Shown here: positions 16,258 to 24,779 of the stretch, piece by piece
Position numbering within the stretch: position 1 is the first letter of the stretch
Layout: each line of letters begins with the position of its first letter
NCBI GenBank assembly: GCA_036774405.1
Contig: DAIPBO010000013.1
Coordinates: forward strand, 1-64,000
DNA: 64,000 bases
DNA from: JAAYDS01 sp012729155
GTDB lineage: Bacteria; Chloroflexota; Anaerolineae; UBA1429
Reading direction: 5' to 3'
Position numbers and translations under genes: made by a program
The notes under the pieces: generated by a model
Databases searched by the model: none
What the model was told of the DNA's origin: nothing
Seen by the model: the letters and a program-made list of their open reading frames with translations, nothing else

Positions 16258-16560
16258 CAATTGCATAGTGCCCATGACAAAGGCTGTGAAAGAGAACGTG
16301 TGCGGTGTGAGGCCCTCAGGGAGGGGAGATCATAGACTGTGAGTCTCCTCGGGACGAAACCGCAGAATTTCGCTCTGGAGCCGACGGCTGAAGCCCCCTG
16401 ATGGGGATGTGTAGGTCGCTCCGGTCGCCCGCCGTTAACGGGCAGTCGGTAAGCCGTTAGGCCGCCGATGCTGAGGGGGCCCCGTGTATTGGGGCCAACA
16501 AGGGTGGTACCGCAAAGTGACGATCGCAACTTTGTCCCTTGACGGGTTGCGGTCGTTTTG
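16258..16560 (+). promoter_or_regulatory. T-box riboswitch leader, phenylalanine type
   Basis: The T-box sequence AGGGTGGTACCGC is at 16501-16513 and its antiterminator partner GTCCCT at about 16534. A competing terminator hairpin (16520-16556) ends in TTTT. A stem-I-like region spans about 16280-16400 and contains GAATTTC at 16365-16371, which offers UUU or UUC, both Phe codons, as the specifier. Uncharged tRNA-Phe would stabilise the antiterminator and allow transcription of pheS-pheT. The match of specifier and downstream genes supports the call. Confidence 0.93.
16520..16560 (+). terminator. Regulated terminator of the Phe T-box
   Basis: ACGATCGCAAC (16520-16530) pairs with GTTGCGGTCGT (16546-16556) through 11 pairs with one G-U, followed by a T-rich tail. 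It overlaps the antiterminator strand GTCCCT, so the two structures exclude each other. Confidence 0.88.
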
Positions 16561-16583
16561 CTTTTCACACGAGGGAGGCGGAC

Positions 16584-17630
16584 ATGCAGGAGGAAATCGG
16601 CTTGCTTCAAGAATTGGAGCGCATCGGGGCCGAGGCTCAGGCCGGCCTGGATCAGGTGGCTGACGCCGAGGCGTTGGCCACGTGGCGGCAGACGTATCTG
16701 GGCAAAAAAGGCGCGCTTACTGCGGCGCTGCGCTCACTGGGCAGGTTGCCGGCCGAAGAGCGGCCCATCGTCGGGCAGCGTGCCAACCAGCTCCGTGAGA
16801 CACTGGAGGCGTCGCTCGAGGCCAGGCAGGCCCAGCTCGATCAGCAGGCGCTGACGGCCCAGCTGGCTGCCAGCGCTATTGACGTGCGCCTGCCAGGCAG
16901 ACCCCAGTCACTGGGCGCCATGCACATCACCTCACAAACGCTGCGACGCATCTATGAGATCTTTGGGGGCCTGGGCTTTCAGGTCTTTCCCTCGCGTGAG
17001 GTTGAGGACGACGTCACTAATTTTCAGATGCTTAACCTGCCGCCCGATCATCCGGCGCGTGATATGTGGAGCACCTTCTATCTGACCGACCCGGGCCTGT
17101 TGCTGCGTACGCACACCTCGCCGGGGCAGATCCATGCCATGCGCCACTATCATCCCGAGCCTCTGCGGGTCATTTTGCCGGGCAAATGCTATCGTTTCGA
17201 GCAGGTGACCTCGCGGCACGAGTTCATGTTCTATCAGGTCGAGGGGCTGGCGATAGCCCGCAATATCACCATGGCCGATCTCAAAGGCGTGCTCTTGAGC
17301 TTTGCGCGGCAGATGTTTGGCCCCGAACGGCGCCTGCGTTTCCGGCCGAGCTATTTTCCTTTCACCGAGCCCAGCGCCGAGGCCGATATGGACTGCGCGC
17401 TGTGTGGCGGCAAGGGTTGTCGCGTATGCAAGGGCACTGGCTGGCTCGAGATTTTGGGGTGCGGCATGGTGCACCCTCAGGTGCTGCGCAATGGTGGCTA
17501 CGATCCCGAGATCTATAGTGGTTTTGCCTTTGGCATGGGGCCAGAGCGCATCGCGATGCTCAAGCACGGCATCGATGACATCCGCCTGTTCTATAGCGCC
17601 GACCTGCGCTTTCTGCAGCAATTCGCCTAG
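16584..17630 (+). CDS. pheS: Phenylalanine-tRNA ligase alpha subunit
   Basis: A 348-residue class II synthetase subunit: N-terminal coiled coil (1-90), then catalytic motifs (GFQVFPSREVEDDVTNFQMLN, RTHTSPGQIHAM, GKCYRFEQVTSRHEFMFYQVEG, and motif 3 GFAFGMGPERIAML). A Cys-rich insert CALCGGKGCRVCKG near residue 270 may bind zinc; such inserts occur in many bacterial PheS. ATG 16584 follows GAGGGAGG and lies 24 nt after the T-box terminator. It pairs with pheT to charge tRNA-Phe. Confidence 0.97.
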   Translation: MQEEIGLLQELERIGAEAQAGLDQVADAEALATWRQTYLGKKGALTAALRSLGRLPAEERPIVGQRANQLRETLEASLEARQAQLDQQALTAQLAASAIDVRLPGRPQSLGAMHITSQTLRRIYEIFGGLGFQVFPSREVEDDVTNFQMLNLPPDHPARDMWSTFYLTDPGLLLRTHTSPGQIHAMRHYHPEPLRVILPGKCYRFEQVTSRHEFMFYQVEGLAIARNITMADLKGVLLSFARQMFGPERRLRFRPSYFPFTEPSAEADMDCALCGGKGCRVCKGTGWLEILGCGMVHPQVLRNGGYDPEIYSGFAFGMGPERIAMLKHGIDDIRLFYSADLRFLQQFA

Positions 17631-17668
17631 GTCGCGCTGTCTCACATACATGGGGAGGTGACGAGGAC

Positions 17669-20131
17669 ATGCGAGTTCCTCTTGGATGGGTCAAGGATTT
17701 CGTCTCATGGGAGCTGAACCTGGAGGCACTCTGCGAGCGCCTCACGCTGGGCGGCCTCGAGGTGGCTGGCGTGGAGCAGGTGGGCGCCGAGTGGGACCGC
17801 ACCAAGATCTGGGTGGGCGAGGTGGTGCAGGTGCGCCAGCATCCTAACGCCGACCGCCTGGTGCTTGTGACGGTGGACTATGGCGAGGGCGTGCTCGAGG
17901 TCGTCACCGGGGCGCCCAATCTGCACGTGGGCGACAGCGGCCAGAAGGTCGTGTTCGCCATGGAAGGCGCGCGCCTGATCGATGGCCATGCCGACACTCT
18001 CAAGTACCAGACGCTCAAGCGCAGCCGTATCCGCGGCGTTGAGTCGGCCGGCATGGTCTGCTCTGAAAAGGAGCTCGGCATATCGGACGAGCACCAGGGC
18101 ATCATCATCCTCGACGCCGACGCCCCCAAAGGCGTGCCATTTGCCGACTACTATGGGGGCACGGTGCTCGATCTCGACCTGACGCCCAACCTGGCGCGCT
18201 GTTTCAGCATGTTGGGCGTGGCGCGCGAGGTGGCCGCTCTCACGGGGCAGCGCTTTGTCGAGCCCGACTATACCCTGCAGGCCGCTGGCCCCACCATCGA
18301 CGGGCAGGTGGATATCGAGATCGCCGACCCTGATCTCTGCGCGCGCTACAGTGCGGCGCTCATCAAGGGCGTCAAGATTGGCCCCTCACCCTACTGGCTG
18401 CAACGACGACTCGCCCTGGCGGGCATGCGCCCCATCAACAACATCGTTGACATCACCAACTATGTAATGCTCGAGCTGGGGCAGCCGCTGCATGCCTTTG
18501 ACTATCGCCTTCTGCGCCCGCGGCAAGAAGGCAACGCGCCGGCCGTCATCGTGCGGCGCGCTCACCCAGGTGAGCGGATGACCACCCTCGATGGCGCCCA
18601 GCACACACTCAGCGGCCAAGAGTTGCTCATCACCGATGGCGCCGGGCCCATCGGCGTGGCGGGCGTGATGGGCGGTCTCGAGAGCGAGGTGACCGCACAG
18701 ACGGTGGATGTGCTCCTCGAGGCGGCTAACTTTGATAACATCTCGGTGCGGCACACCACGGCCGCGCTCAAGCTGCCCAGCGAGGCGGCACAGCGTTTTG
18801 GCCGTGGCGTCGACCCCGAGCTGACGTTGCTGGCCCTGCGCCGGGCGGCCGATCTGATGCGCGACTTGGCGGGCGGCACCGTGGCTGCCGGTTTTGCCGA
18901 TCTCTACCCCGGCAAGACGGAGCTGCGACAGGTGGTCTTGCCACTGCGTGAGGTGCCGCGGCAGTTGGGCATTACCCTGGACGCCGCCGAGGTGTGCGGC
19001 CTGCTCGCGCTCTTGGGCTTTGCCTGTGAACAGATCCAAGACGGTGCGGCGTTGAAGGTCATTGTCCCCAGCCACCGGCTTGACGTGACCATCGCCGCCG
19101 ACCTGATCGAAGAGGTGGCGCGTCTCTATGGTTATGATCGCCTGCCCACCACGCTCATCGCCGATGAGATGCCCCGGCTGCTGCCGGTGCCAGAACTGGC
19201 CCTCGAGGAGCGGGCCCGCGACGTGTTGGTGGGCTGTGGGCTGACCGAACTGATCACCTATGCGCTCGACGCGCTGGAGACAGAGGCACGGCTGACGGTG
19301 GGCGCCCCGCTGCCCGCTGCCGACCGTTATCTGCGTGTGGCCAATCCGCTCTCGCGCGAGAGCGAGTATCTGCGCCAGACGCTGATGGGCAGCATGCTCG
19401 ACGCCGTGGCGCGCAACCTGCGCTTTGTGGAGCGTGTGGCCGCCTTTGAGATCGGTCGCATCTACCTGCGGCAAGAGGGCCAAGCGATGCCCGTTGAGCC
19501 GACACGTGTCTCTATCGCCTTGACCGGGCCGCGCGAGCTCCGCTCATGGCTGACCAATGAGAGCCCGAACATGGACTACTATGACCTCAAAGGCATTGTC
19601 GAGACATTGTGCACGCGCCTGGGCGTGAGCGGCTTCGGTTTTGAAGCTGGCCAGCACGCAGCCCTACATCCCGGACGTACAGCGCGGCTCTTGCTCAACG
19701 GCAATGAGGTGGGCGTGCTCGGTGAGGTTCACCCCACGGTGCGCGAGCAGTTCGAGCTGCCCGAGCAGACCGTGTGCCTGGCCGAGATCGATCTCCATGC
19801 TCTCATCGCGGCCGCCGAGCCGGTGGTGCGGCATAGCCCCATCTCGCGTATGCCCACGCTCAAGCTCGATCTGGCTGTGGTCGTCGACGAGGCCGTGCCC
19901 TCTGACGAGGTCGAGGCGGCTATTCGTCAGAACGGCAGCGGTTTGCTGGTTGGGGTGGTGCTGTTCGATGTCTATCGCGGGCAGCAACTGGGCGCGGGCA
20001 AAAAGAGCCTGGCCTACAGCCTCACCTTTCAGTCGCCCGACAAGACGTTGACCAGCGAACAGGCGGTGCAACAGCGTAACCGCATCGTGCGGGCGCTGCA
20101 ACGTGGCTATGGGGCCGAGATTCGCAGTTGA
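17669..20131 (+). CDS. pheT: Phenylalanine-tRNA ligase beta subunit
   Basis: An 820-residue subunit with the full bacterial layout: EMAP-like tRNA-binding domain (about 40-150), B3/B4 editing domain (about 210-380, RPINNIVDITNYVMLELGQPLHAFD), B5 domain (about 400-475), the catalytic-like core, and a C-terminal FDX-ACB anticodon-binding domain (about 725-820, SRMPTLKLDLAVVVDE, GKKSLAYSLTFQSPDKTLT). It starts 38 nt after pheS and has GGGGAGG upstream. Confidence 0.97.
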   Translation: MRVPLGWVKDFVSWELNLEALCERLTLGGLEVAGVEQVGAEWDRTKIWVGEVVQVRQHPNADRLVLVTVDYGEGVLEVVTGAPNLHVGDSGQKVVFAMEGARLIDGHADTLKYQTLKRSRIRGVESAGMVCSEKELGISDEHQGIIILDADAPKGVPFADYYGGTVLDLDLTPNLARCFSMLGVAREVAALTGQRFVEPDYTLQAAGPTIDGQVDIEIADPDLCARYSAALIKGVKIGPSPYWLQRRLALAGMRPINNIVDITNYVMLELGQPLHAFDYRLLRPRQEGNAPAVIVRRAHPGERMTTLDGAQHTLSGQELLITDGAGPIGVAGVMGGLESEVTAQTVDVLLEAANFDNISVRHTTAALKLPSEAAQRFGRGVDPELTLLALRRAADLMRDLAGGTVAAGFADLYPGKTELRQVVLPLREVPRQLGITLDAAEVCGLLALLGFACEQIQDGAALKVIVPSHRLDVTIAADLIEEVARLYGYDRLPTTLIADEMPRLLPVPELALEERARDVLVGCGLTELITYALDALETEARLTVGAPLPAADRYLRVANPLSRESEYLRQTLMGSMLDAVARNLRFVERVAAFEIGRIYLRQEGQAMPVEPTRVSIALTGPRELRSWLTNESPNMDYYDLKGIVETLCTRLGVSGFGFEAGQHAALHPGRTARLLLNGNEVGVLGEVHPTVREQFELPEQTVCLAEIDLHALIAAAEPVVRHSPISRMPTLKLDLAVVVDEAVPSDEVEAAIRQNGSGLLVGVVLFDVYRGQQLGAGKKSLAYSLTFQSPDKTLTSEQAVQQRNRIVRALQRGYGAEIRS

Positions 20132-20142
20132 GCTCTCTTATG

Positions 20143-20170
20143 GGGCGAGGAGCTGATCGGCTCCCCGCCC
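20143..20170 (+). other. Hairpin after pheT
   Basis: GGGCG-A-GGAGC (20143-20153) pairs with GCTCC-C-CGCCC (20160-20170), ten pairs with one A/C mismatch. No T-run follows; it may be a weak or Rho-assisted terminator, or protect the pheST 3' end. Confidence 0.45.
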
Positions 20171-20173
20171 TAG

Positions 20174-20202
20174 TTGACAGTGGGCGCGCCTTGTGCTACC
20201 TT
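20174..20202 (+). promoter_or_regulatory. Promoter of the his operon leader
   Basis: TTGACA (20174-20179), 17-nt spacer ending TGC, TACCTT (20197-20202). Start of transcription is expected near 20209, just before the leader peptide. Confidence 0.75.
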
Positions 20203-20223
20203 TGTCGCAGATTGGGGGTGCAG

Positions 20224-20313
20224 GTGAGCACATCGAACCAGAAAGCGTTTGATATCGACTGGGACGTGGCTCCCGGGCCTGCCCCTGCGTATCACCATCA
20301 TCATCTGACATAG
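20224..20313 (+). CDS. hisL: His leader peptide (attenuator)
   Basis: A 29-residue reading frame starting at GTG 20224 with a G-rich RBS before it (in-frame TTG 20212 and GTG 20218 are alternatives). Its C-terminal end is APAYHHHHLT: four consecutive His codons (20293-20304) two codons before the stop at 20311. It lies between a promoter and an intrinsic terminator that precede hisZ. This is the classic layout of ribosome-stalling transcription attenuation, in which shortage of charged tRNA-His stalls the ribosome on the His codons. The name hisL is used by analogy with enteric bacteria; sequences are unrelated apart from the His run. Confidence 0.85.
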   Translation: MSTSNQKAFDIDWDVAPGPAPAYHHHHLT

Positions 20314-20357
20314 GTGGGTGGCTCTGCTGCAGAGCGGCAGGTTGGGGCCTATCCACC
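20313..20357 (+). promoter_or_regulatory. Leader hairpin immediately after the His leader stop
   Basis: GGTGGGTGG (20313-20321) can pair with CCTATCCACC (20348-20357) through nine pairs including G-U, and a nested GCTCTG-CTG-CAGAGC hairpin occupies 20321-20335. A ribosome at the leader stop would cover its 5' arm, whereas one stalled on the His codons would not. It is a candidate pause or antitermination structure; how it excludes the terminator could not be shown by eye. Confidence 0.5.
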
Positions 20358-20362
20358 GCGCG

Positions 20363-20392
20363 AGACTAGTTCAATCGAACTGGTCTTTTTTT
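20363..20392 (+). terminator. Attenuator terminator before hisZ
   Basis: AGACTAGTTC (20363-20372), loop AATC, GAACTGGTCT (20377-20386), then an unbroken run of seven T. It ends 28 nt before the hisZ ATG, so it must be bypassed for the operon to be expressed. Confidence 0.9.
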
Positions 20393-20420
20393 ATTGTCGC
20401 ACCAAGACAGGGGACCGAGC

Positions 20421-21683
20421 ATGGACAACATTGCTCTGCGGCGCCAGCGCCCGCTGGGCCTCACTGATCTCTTTGGCGAGCAGGCCGCGGCCTACGCCGG
20501 GCTTGAGCGCACGCTGATCGAGCAGTTTGAGCGTTGGGGCTATCGGCGGGTGGTGTTGCCCACCATCGGCTATGATGAAACCCTCTCGACGCAGGCCAGC
20601 CCGCGCCTGCGCGAGCAACTCTATCGCTTTTTCGACCGCGACGGACGCGAACTCGCTCTGCGCCCAGACATGACTGTGCCGGTAGCGCGGCTGGTGGGAA
20701 CCACGCTTTACGATCAGCCGTTCCCACAGCGCTTCTATTACACCGGCAAGGTCTTTCGCTATGAGCAGCCGCAGGCAGGGCAGCGTCGCGAGTTCACCCA
20801 GGTGGGCATCGAGCTGATTGGCGCCGCCTCGGCCGAGGCCGACGCCGAAACGATCGCGGTGGCAATAGAGGCGCTCAGTACCCTGGGCGTAGACACCTTT
20901 CAGATCAACCTGGGCCAGGTCGAGTTTCTCAAGAGCATCCTCAACGGCAGGGGCCTATCGGCCGAGGCGCTCTTTGCTCTCGAGCAGGCCATCAGCCGCA
21001 AAAGCCATGTCGAGATCCAACACACCCTCGATGCGCTCGAGATCGGTGGTGAGGTGGCCGAGGTGGTGCTGGCCCTGCCCGGCCTGTGCGGAGACCTCGA
21101 TGTGATTGCACGGGCACGGCACCTGACTGCCAGCCCCGCTGCGCACCACGCGCTCGACCATCTGGCGCATGTGTACGAGCTGTTGACGCTCGACGGCCAC
21201 GCTGCGCACCTGATTCTAGACCTGGGCGAAGTGCGCAGTATGGACTATTACACGGGGATCAGCTTTCACGGCTATGTCTCTGGGCTGGGCTTTCACGTGC
21301 TCTCAGGCGGCCGTTACGACCGACTCATCGGCCACTTTGGCCCCGATCTGCCGGCTGTGGGCTTTGCTATGAGCATCGAGCGAGCGCTGCTCGTGGCGAC
21401 AAAGTCCGCCCTGAAAGGGGCCGACCTGGTCTTGCCTGCCTGCGAGCACGCTGCCTGCCGCCGGCTGGCGCGGCTGGCACGCTCGTTGGGGCTGCGCGTC
21501 GAGCTCGAACTGCTGGGCCGCTCAGGCGATGCCCTGGCCAACGACGCCCTGGCGCGCGGCGCTGACCATGTGGTGCTCTCGTGCGATGGCGAGCGCTGCC
21601 TGCTGATGGACGCCGGCTCAGCAAAGCCTCGCGAGTTGACGTACGACGCGCTCGAAGCGGAGGTGCGCACATGGAGCCGCTGA
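20421..21683 (+). CDS. hisZ: ATP phosphoribosyltransferase regulatory subunit HisZ
   Basis: A 420-residue HisRS-like protein (LRPDMTVPVARLV, FYYTGKVFRYEQPQAGQRREFTQVGIELIG, MDYYTGISFHGY, LSGGRYDRLIGHFG). Context decides between HisRS and HisZ: it is the first gene of the operon and overlaps a short-form hisG, which requires HisZ for activity and feedback control. The C-terminal region lacks an obvious intact HisRS anticodon-binding domain, though this is a weak point by eye. ATG 20421 follows AGGGGA. Confidence 0.9.
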   Translation: MDNIALRRQRPLGLTDLFGEQAAAYAGLERTLIEQFERWGYRRVVLPTIGYDETLSTQASPRLREQLYRFFDRDGRELALRPDMTVPVARLVGTTLYDQPFPQRFYYTGKVFRYEQPQAGQRREFTQVGIELIGAASAEADAETIAVAIEALSTLGVDTFQINLGQVEFLKSILNGRGLSAEALFALEQAISRKSHVEIQHTLDALEIGGEVAEVVLALPGLCGDLDVIARARHLTASPAAHHALDHLAHVYELLTLDGHAAHLILDLGEVRSMDYYTGISFHGYVSGLGFHVLSGGRYDRLIGHFGPDLPAVGFAMSIERALLVATKSALKGADLVLPACEHAACRRLARLARSLGLRVELELLGRSGDALANDALARGADHVVLSCDGERCLLMDAGSAKPRELTYDALEAEVRTWSR

Positions 21684-22321
21684 CCTTTGCCCTGCCCAAG
21701 GGGCGCCTGCAAGAAGAGGTGCTTGCTCTGCTGTCTGAGGCGGGCTATGCCACTGATGCTGACGTGGGGCGCCGCCTGGTGTTTCAAGATCGCAGCGGAG
21801 AGCTGCGCTTTATCATGGCCAAGCCCTCTGACGTGCCCACCTATGTCGAGTATGGCGCCGCGGCGCTGGGCGCAGTGGGCCTCGACGTGCTGCGCGAGGG
21901 AAACTGGGATGTGCTCGAGCCGCTGGGGCTCAATGTGGGCGTCTGTCGGCTGTCGTTGGCCGGGCCCGCCGAGTGGCGCGACCGTAATCTCCGCCTGCAC
22001 TCTGGCCTGCGCGTGGCTAGCAAATACCCGCGCCTGGCCCATGACTACTTTCAGGCCCAGGGCATCTCGGCCGAGATCATCTATCTGGATGGCTCGGTAG
22101 AGCTCGCACCAGCGGTGGGCCTGGCCGATTTACTGGTGGATATGGTCCAGAGCGGCCGCACCCTCGTAGAGAATGGCCTGGTAGAGCTGCAGATCATCTT
22201 GCCGTCTGAGGCGGTGTTGATCGTCAACCGTGCAGCCCACAAAATGCAATTTGCGCGCATCGAGGCCATCGTCGATCGGCTGGCGGCTGCGGTGGTACGG
22301 CGCAAGAGGATGGCGGTATGA
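21671..22321 (+). CDS. hisG: ATP phosphoribosyltransferase, short form
   Basis: A 216-residue HisG(S), lacking the C-terminal regulatory ACT-like domain of the long form. Seen: TFALPKGRLQEEVLALL, VVGL-type ligand segments, and the PRPP-binding region LDGSVELAPAVGLADLLVDMVQSGRTL. It catalyses ATP plus PRPP to phosphoribosyl-ATP together with HisZ. It overlaps hisZ by 13 nt and hisD by 4 nt, indicating translational coupling. Confidence 0.95.
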   Translation: MEPLTFALPKGRLQEEVLALLSEAGYATDADVGRRLVFQDRSGELRFIMAKPSDVPTYVEYGAAALGAVGLDVLREGNWDVLEPLGLNVGVCRLSLAGPAEWRDRNLRLHSGLRVASKYPRLAHDYFQAQGISAEIIYLDGSVELAPAVGLADLLVDMVQSGRTLVENGLVELQIILPSEAVLIVNRAAHKMQFARIEAIVDRLAAAVVRRKRMAV

Positions 22322-23676
22322 GCGAGGTGACCCTGCGCATGGTGCGTGGCCTAGCAGAGGCACGCGAGACGCTGTTGAGCCGCAAGCCGCTGGATGAGTT
22401 GACCGCACCGCCCTCACTGCTGGCCTCGATCGAGGCGATCTTTGGCGAGCCCCTCACGCCCGATCAGGTGGTAGAACGTATTCTGGCCGACGTGCGCACG
22501 CAGGGTGATGATGCCGTGCGGCACTACTCGCGGCGCATCGATGGCGCCGAGCTCGCCGACCTGCGCGTGCCTCGCGAGCGCATCGAACAGGCCTGGCGCA
22601 ACACCGCGCCCGCCATCCGCGAGGCGCTGCAACTATCGGTGCAACGCATCCGTGCCTTTCACGAGCGCCAGCCGCGCCAGTCTTGGATGCAGTGGGATGG
22701 CGACGGCGGCGGCCTGGGGCAGATGGTGCTGCCGCTGGAGCGGGTGGGCATCTATGCGCCCAATGGCCGTGCACCGTACCCCTCGTCGCTGTTGATGGCG
22801 GCTGTGCCTGCACGCGTGGCCGGTGTCGAACAGGTGGTGGTGGCCACGCCGCCTCGTGGCGGCGAGCTCAACGATGCGCTGCTGGCCGCTGCCTACGCCG
22901 CCGATGTGGACGAGGTGTATGCCATCGGGGGGGCACAGGCTATCGGTGCGCTGGCCTATGGCACTGCCACCGTGCCCCGCGTCGACAAGATTCTGGGCCC
23001 TGGCGGCATCTTTGTGGTGTTGGCCAAGCGCCGTGTGTATGGCGTGGTGGGCATCGACGCCCTGCCCGGCCCCACCGAGACGTTGCTGGTGGCCGATGAC
23101 AGCGCCAACCCCGCCTATGTGGCCGCCGATATGCTGGCTCAGGCCGAACATGATCCAATGGCCTCGGCGCTGTTGATCACCACCAGTGAGGCTCTGGCAG
23201 CGGCTGTGCAGATTGAGGTATCGCGGCAACTGCCACGCCTCGAACGGCGCGACATCATTGTCGAGTCGTTGGCGGCGCACGGGGGCATCGTGCTGGTGGA
23301 TGATCTCGATACGGCCTTGGCCCTTGCCAATGAGTATGCCCCCGAGCATCTCTGCCTGCTGACGCGCGACCCCTGGCAGCATGTGGGGCAGGTGCGTCAT
23401 GCGGGCGGCGTGTTCGTGGGCGAACTCTCGTCCGAGGCGTTGGGCGACTATGTTACGGGGCCCACGCACATCATGCCCACCGGGCAGACGGCACGTTTCT
23501 CGTCGCCTCTGCAAGTGTGGGATTTCGTCAAGATCACCAGCGTGTTTGGCGTGGGCGCGGCAACCGCGCGTCAAACCAGCGGCGCGGCTGCCGCCCTGGC
23601 CGATCTGGAAGGCCTCACCGCTCATGCCAATGCTGTGCGCATTCGCCTAGAGGAGCCGCAGGAGGGGAGATGCTAG
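22318..23676 (+). CDS. hisD: Histidinol dehydrogenase
   Basis: A 452-residue enzyme for the last two oxidations to histidine. Family motifs: GVYAPNG-like VGIYAPNGRAPYPSSLLM, AIGGAQAIGALAYGT, VDKILGPG, VGIDALPGPTE, zinc ligands in AQAEHDP, NEYAPEHL with catalytic Glu-His, GDYVTGP and HANAVRIR. Length is normal. It overlaps hisG by ATGA and hisC by 7 nt. Confidence 0.96.
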   Translation: MSEVTLRMVRGLAEARETLLSRKPLDELTAPPSLLASIEAIFGEPLTPDQVVERILADVRTQGDDAVRHYSRRIDGAELADLRVPRERIEQAWRNTAPAIREALQLSVQRIRAFHERQPRQSWMQWDGDGGGLGQMVLPLERVGIYAPNGRAPYPSSLLMAAVPARVAGVEQVVVATPPRGGELNDALLAAAYAADVDEVYAIGGAQAIGALAYGTATVPRVDKILGPGGIFVVLAKRRVYGVVGIDALPGPTETLLVADDSANPAYVAADMLAQAEHDPMASALLITTSEALAAAVQIEVSRQLPRLERRDIIVESLAAHGGIVLVDDLDTALALANEYAPEHLCLLTRDPWQHVGQVRHAGGVFVGELSSEALGDYVTGPTHIMPTGQTARFSSPLQVWDFVKITSVFGVGAATARQTSGAAAALADLEGLTAHANAVRIRLEEPQEGRC

Positions 23677-24764
23677 ATATCCGCGCCATGATCGGCCCAC
23701 GGGTAGAGAGCCTGCAGGAATATGCCCCCGAGCCGTTGCCCGTGCTGGCGCAGCGTTTGGGGCGCAGCGTTGACGAGCTGATCAAGCTCGACGCCAACGA
23801 GAACCCGTATGGCCCCACTGACTACACTCTGGAGCGGTTGCGTGCCTTTGATCAGTACCATCGCTACCCCGATGCCCAGTCTCGCGAGCTACGCCAGGCC
23901 ATCGGGGCCTATGCGGATGTTGACCCCAACAGTGTGCTGGTGGGCAACGGCTCTGATGAGCTGATCGACCTGGTGCTCAAGGTTTTCCGACCCGAGCCAC
24001 GTTCTACCTGGCTCGAGGTCATCAATTGCCCGCCAACCTTTGGCATGTACGCCTTTTATGCAGCCACCAACGATCTGCGCTTGCTCGAGATTCCGCGCAA
24101 GCCCGACTTTTCCCTCGATCTGGAGTGGATCGGCGCGGCGTGCGCCGATGGCACCCCCCGGCTACTCTTTGTCACCTCGCCCAACAACCCCGATGGTCGG
24201 CCTTTGCCCGACGAGGCGTTACAGACCCTGCTCGCTCTGCCGCTGGTGGTCATTCTCGATGAGGCCTATATCGAGTTCGGCGGCGCGTCACGGGCGGCCT
24301 GGGTGGCCGAGCATGATAACCTGATCGTGCTGCGCACCTTTAGCAAGTGGGCAGGATTGGCCGGCCTAAGGGTGGGCTATGGGATCTTTTCTCAGCCGCT
24401 GATGGATGCTTTGACGCGGCTGAAATCGCCCTACAATGTCAACATTGTCGCGCAAGAGGCGGCGTTGGCCACCCTGGCCTCGCTCGACGAGGCGCGTGTA
24501 AACGTCGCGCGGCTGGTGTCCGAGCGCGAAAGGCTCTATCAGGAGCTACAGGGGCTGCCCTTTGTGCAGCCTGTGCCCAGCAGCGCCAACTATGTGCTTG
24601 TTCGCAGCAGCGTCCCTGTCGAGCGCCTACGCGACGTGATGGAGCGGCATGGCATCATCCTGCGATACTTTGCCGGTACGGCGCTCCAGAACCATGTGCG
24701 CATCTCGGCGGGCACGCCCGCTCAGACCGATGCACTGCTGACTGCGCTGCGCGAGTTGGCCTAA
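23670..24764 (+). CDS. hisC: Histidinol-phosphate aminotransferase
   Basis: A 364-residue fold-type I aminotransferase: LDANENPYGP near the start, VGNGSDELIDL, FVTSPNNPDGRPLP, VILDEAYIEFGG, and the PLP lysine in TFSKWAGLAGLRVGYG. ATG 23670 sits within the last codons of hisD, preceded by GGAGGGG. It converts imidazole acetol phosphate to histidinol phosphate. Confidence 0.96.
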   Translation: MLDIRAMIGPRVESLQEYAPEPLPVLAQRLGRSVDELIKLDANENPYGPTDYTLERLRAFDQYHRYPDAQSRELRQAIGAYADVDPNSVLVGNGSDELIDLVLKVFRPEPRSTWLEVINCPPTFGMYAFYAATNDLRLLEIPRKPDFSLDLEWIGAACADGTPRLLFVTSPNNPDGRPLPDEALQTLLALPLVVILDEAYIEFGGASRAAWVAEHDNLIVLRTFSKWAGLAGLRVGYGIFSQPLMDALTRLKSPYNVNIVAQEAALATLASLDEARVNVARLVSERERLYQELQGLPFVQPVPSSANYVLVRSSVPVERLRDVMERHGIILRYFAGTALQNHVRISAGTPAQTDALLTALRELA

Positions 24765-24779
24765 GACCAGGAGGTGACG

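Noticed and set aside
14430..16268. 612-codon open frame on the plus strand antisense to the PLP enzyme
   Set aside because: Shadow of a well-supported gene; no RBS or recognisable domain.
20128..20313. A 61-residue gene starting inside the pheT end
   Set aside because: Only the 3' part downstream of the his promoter is sensible, and it is better read as the His leader peptide from 20224.
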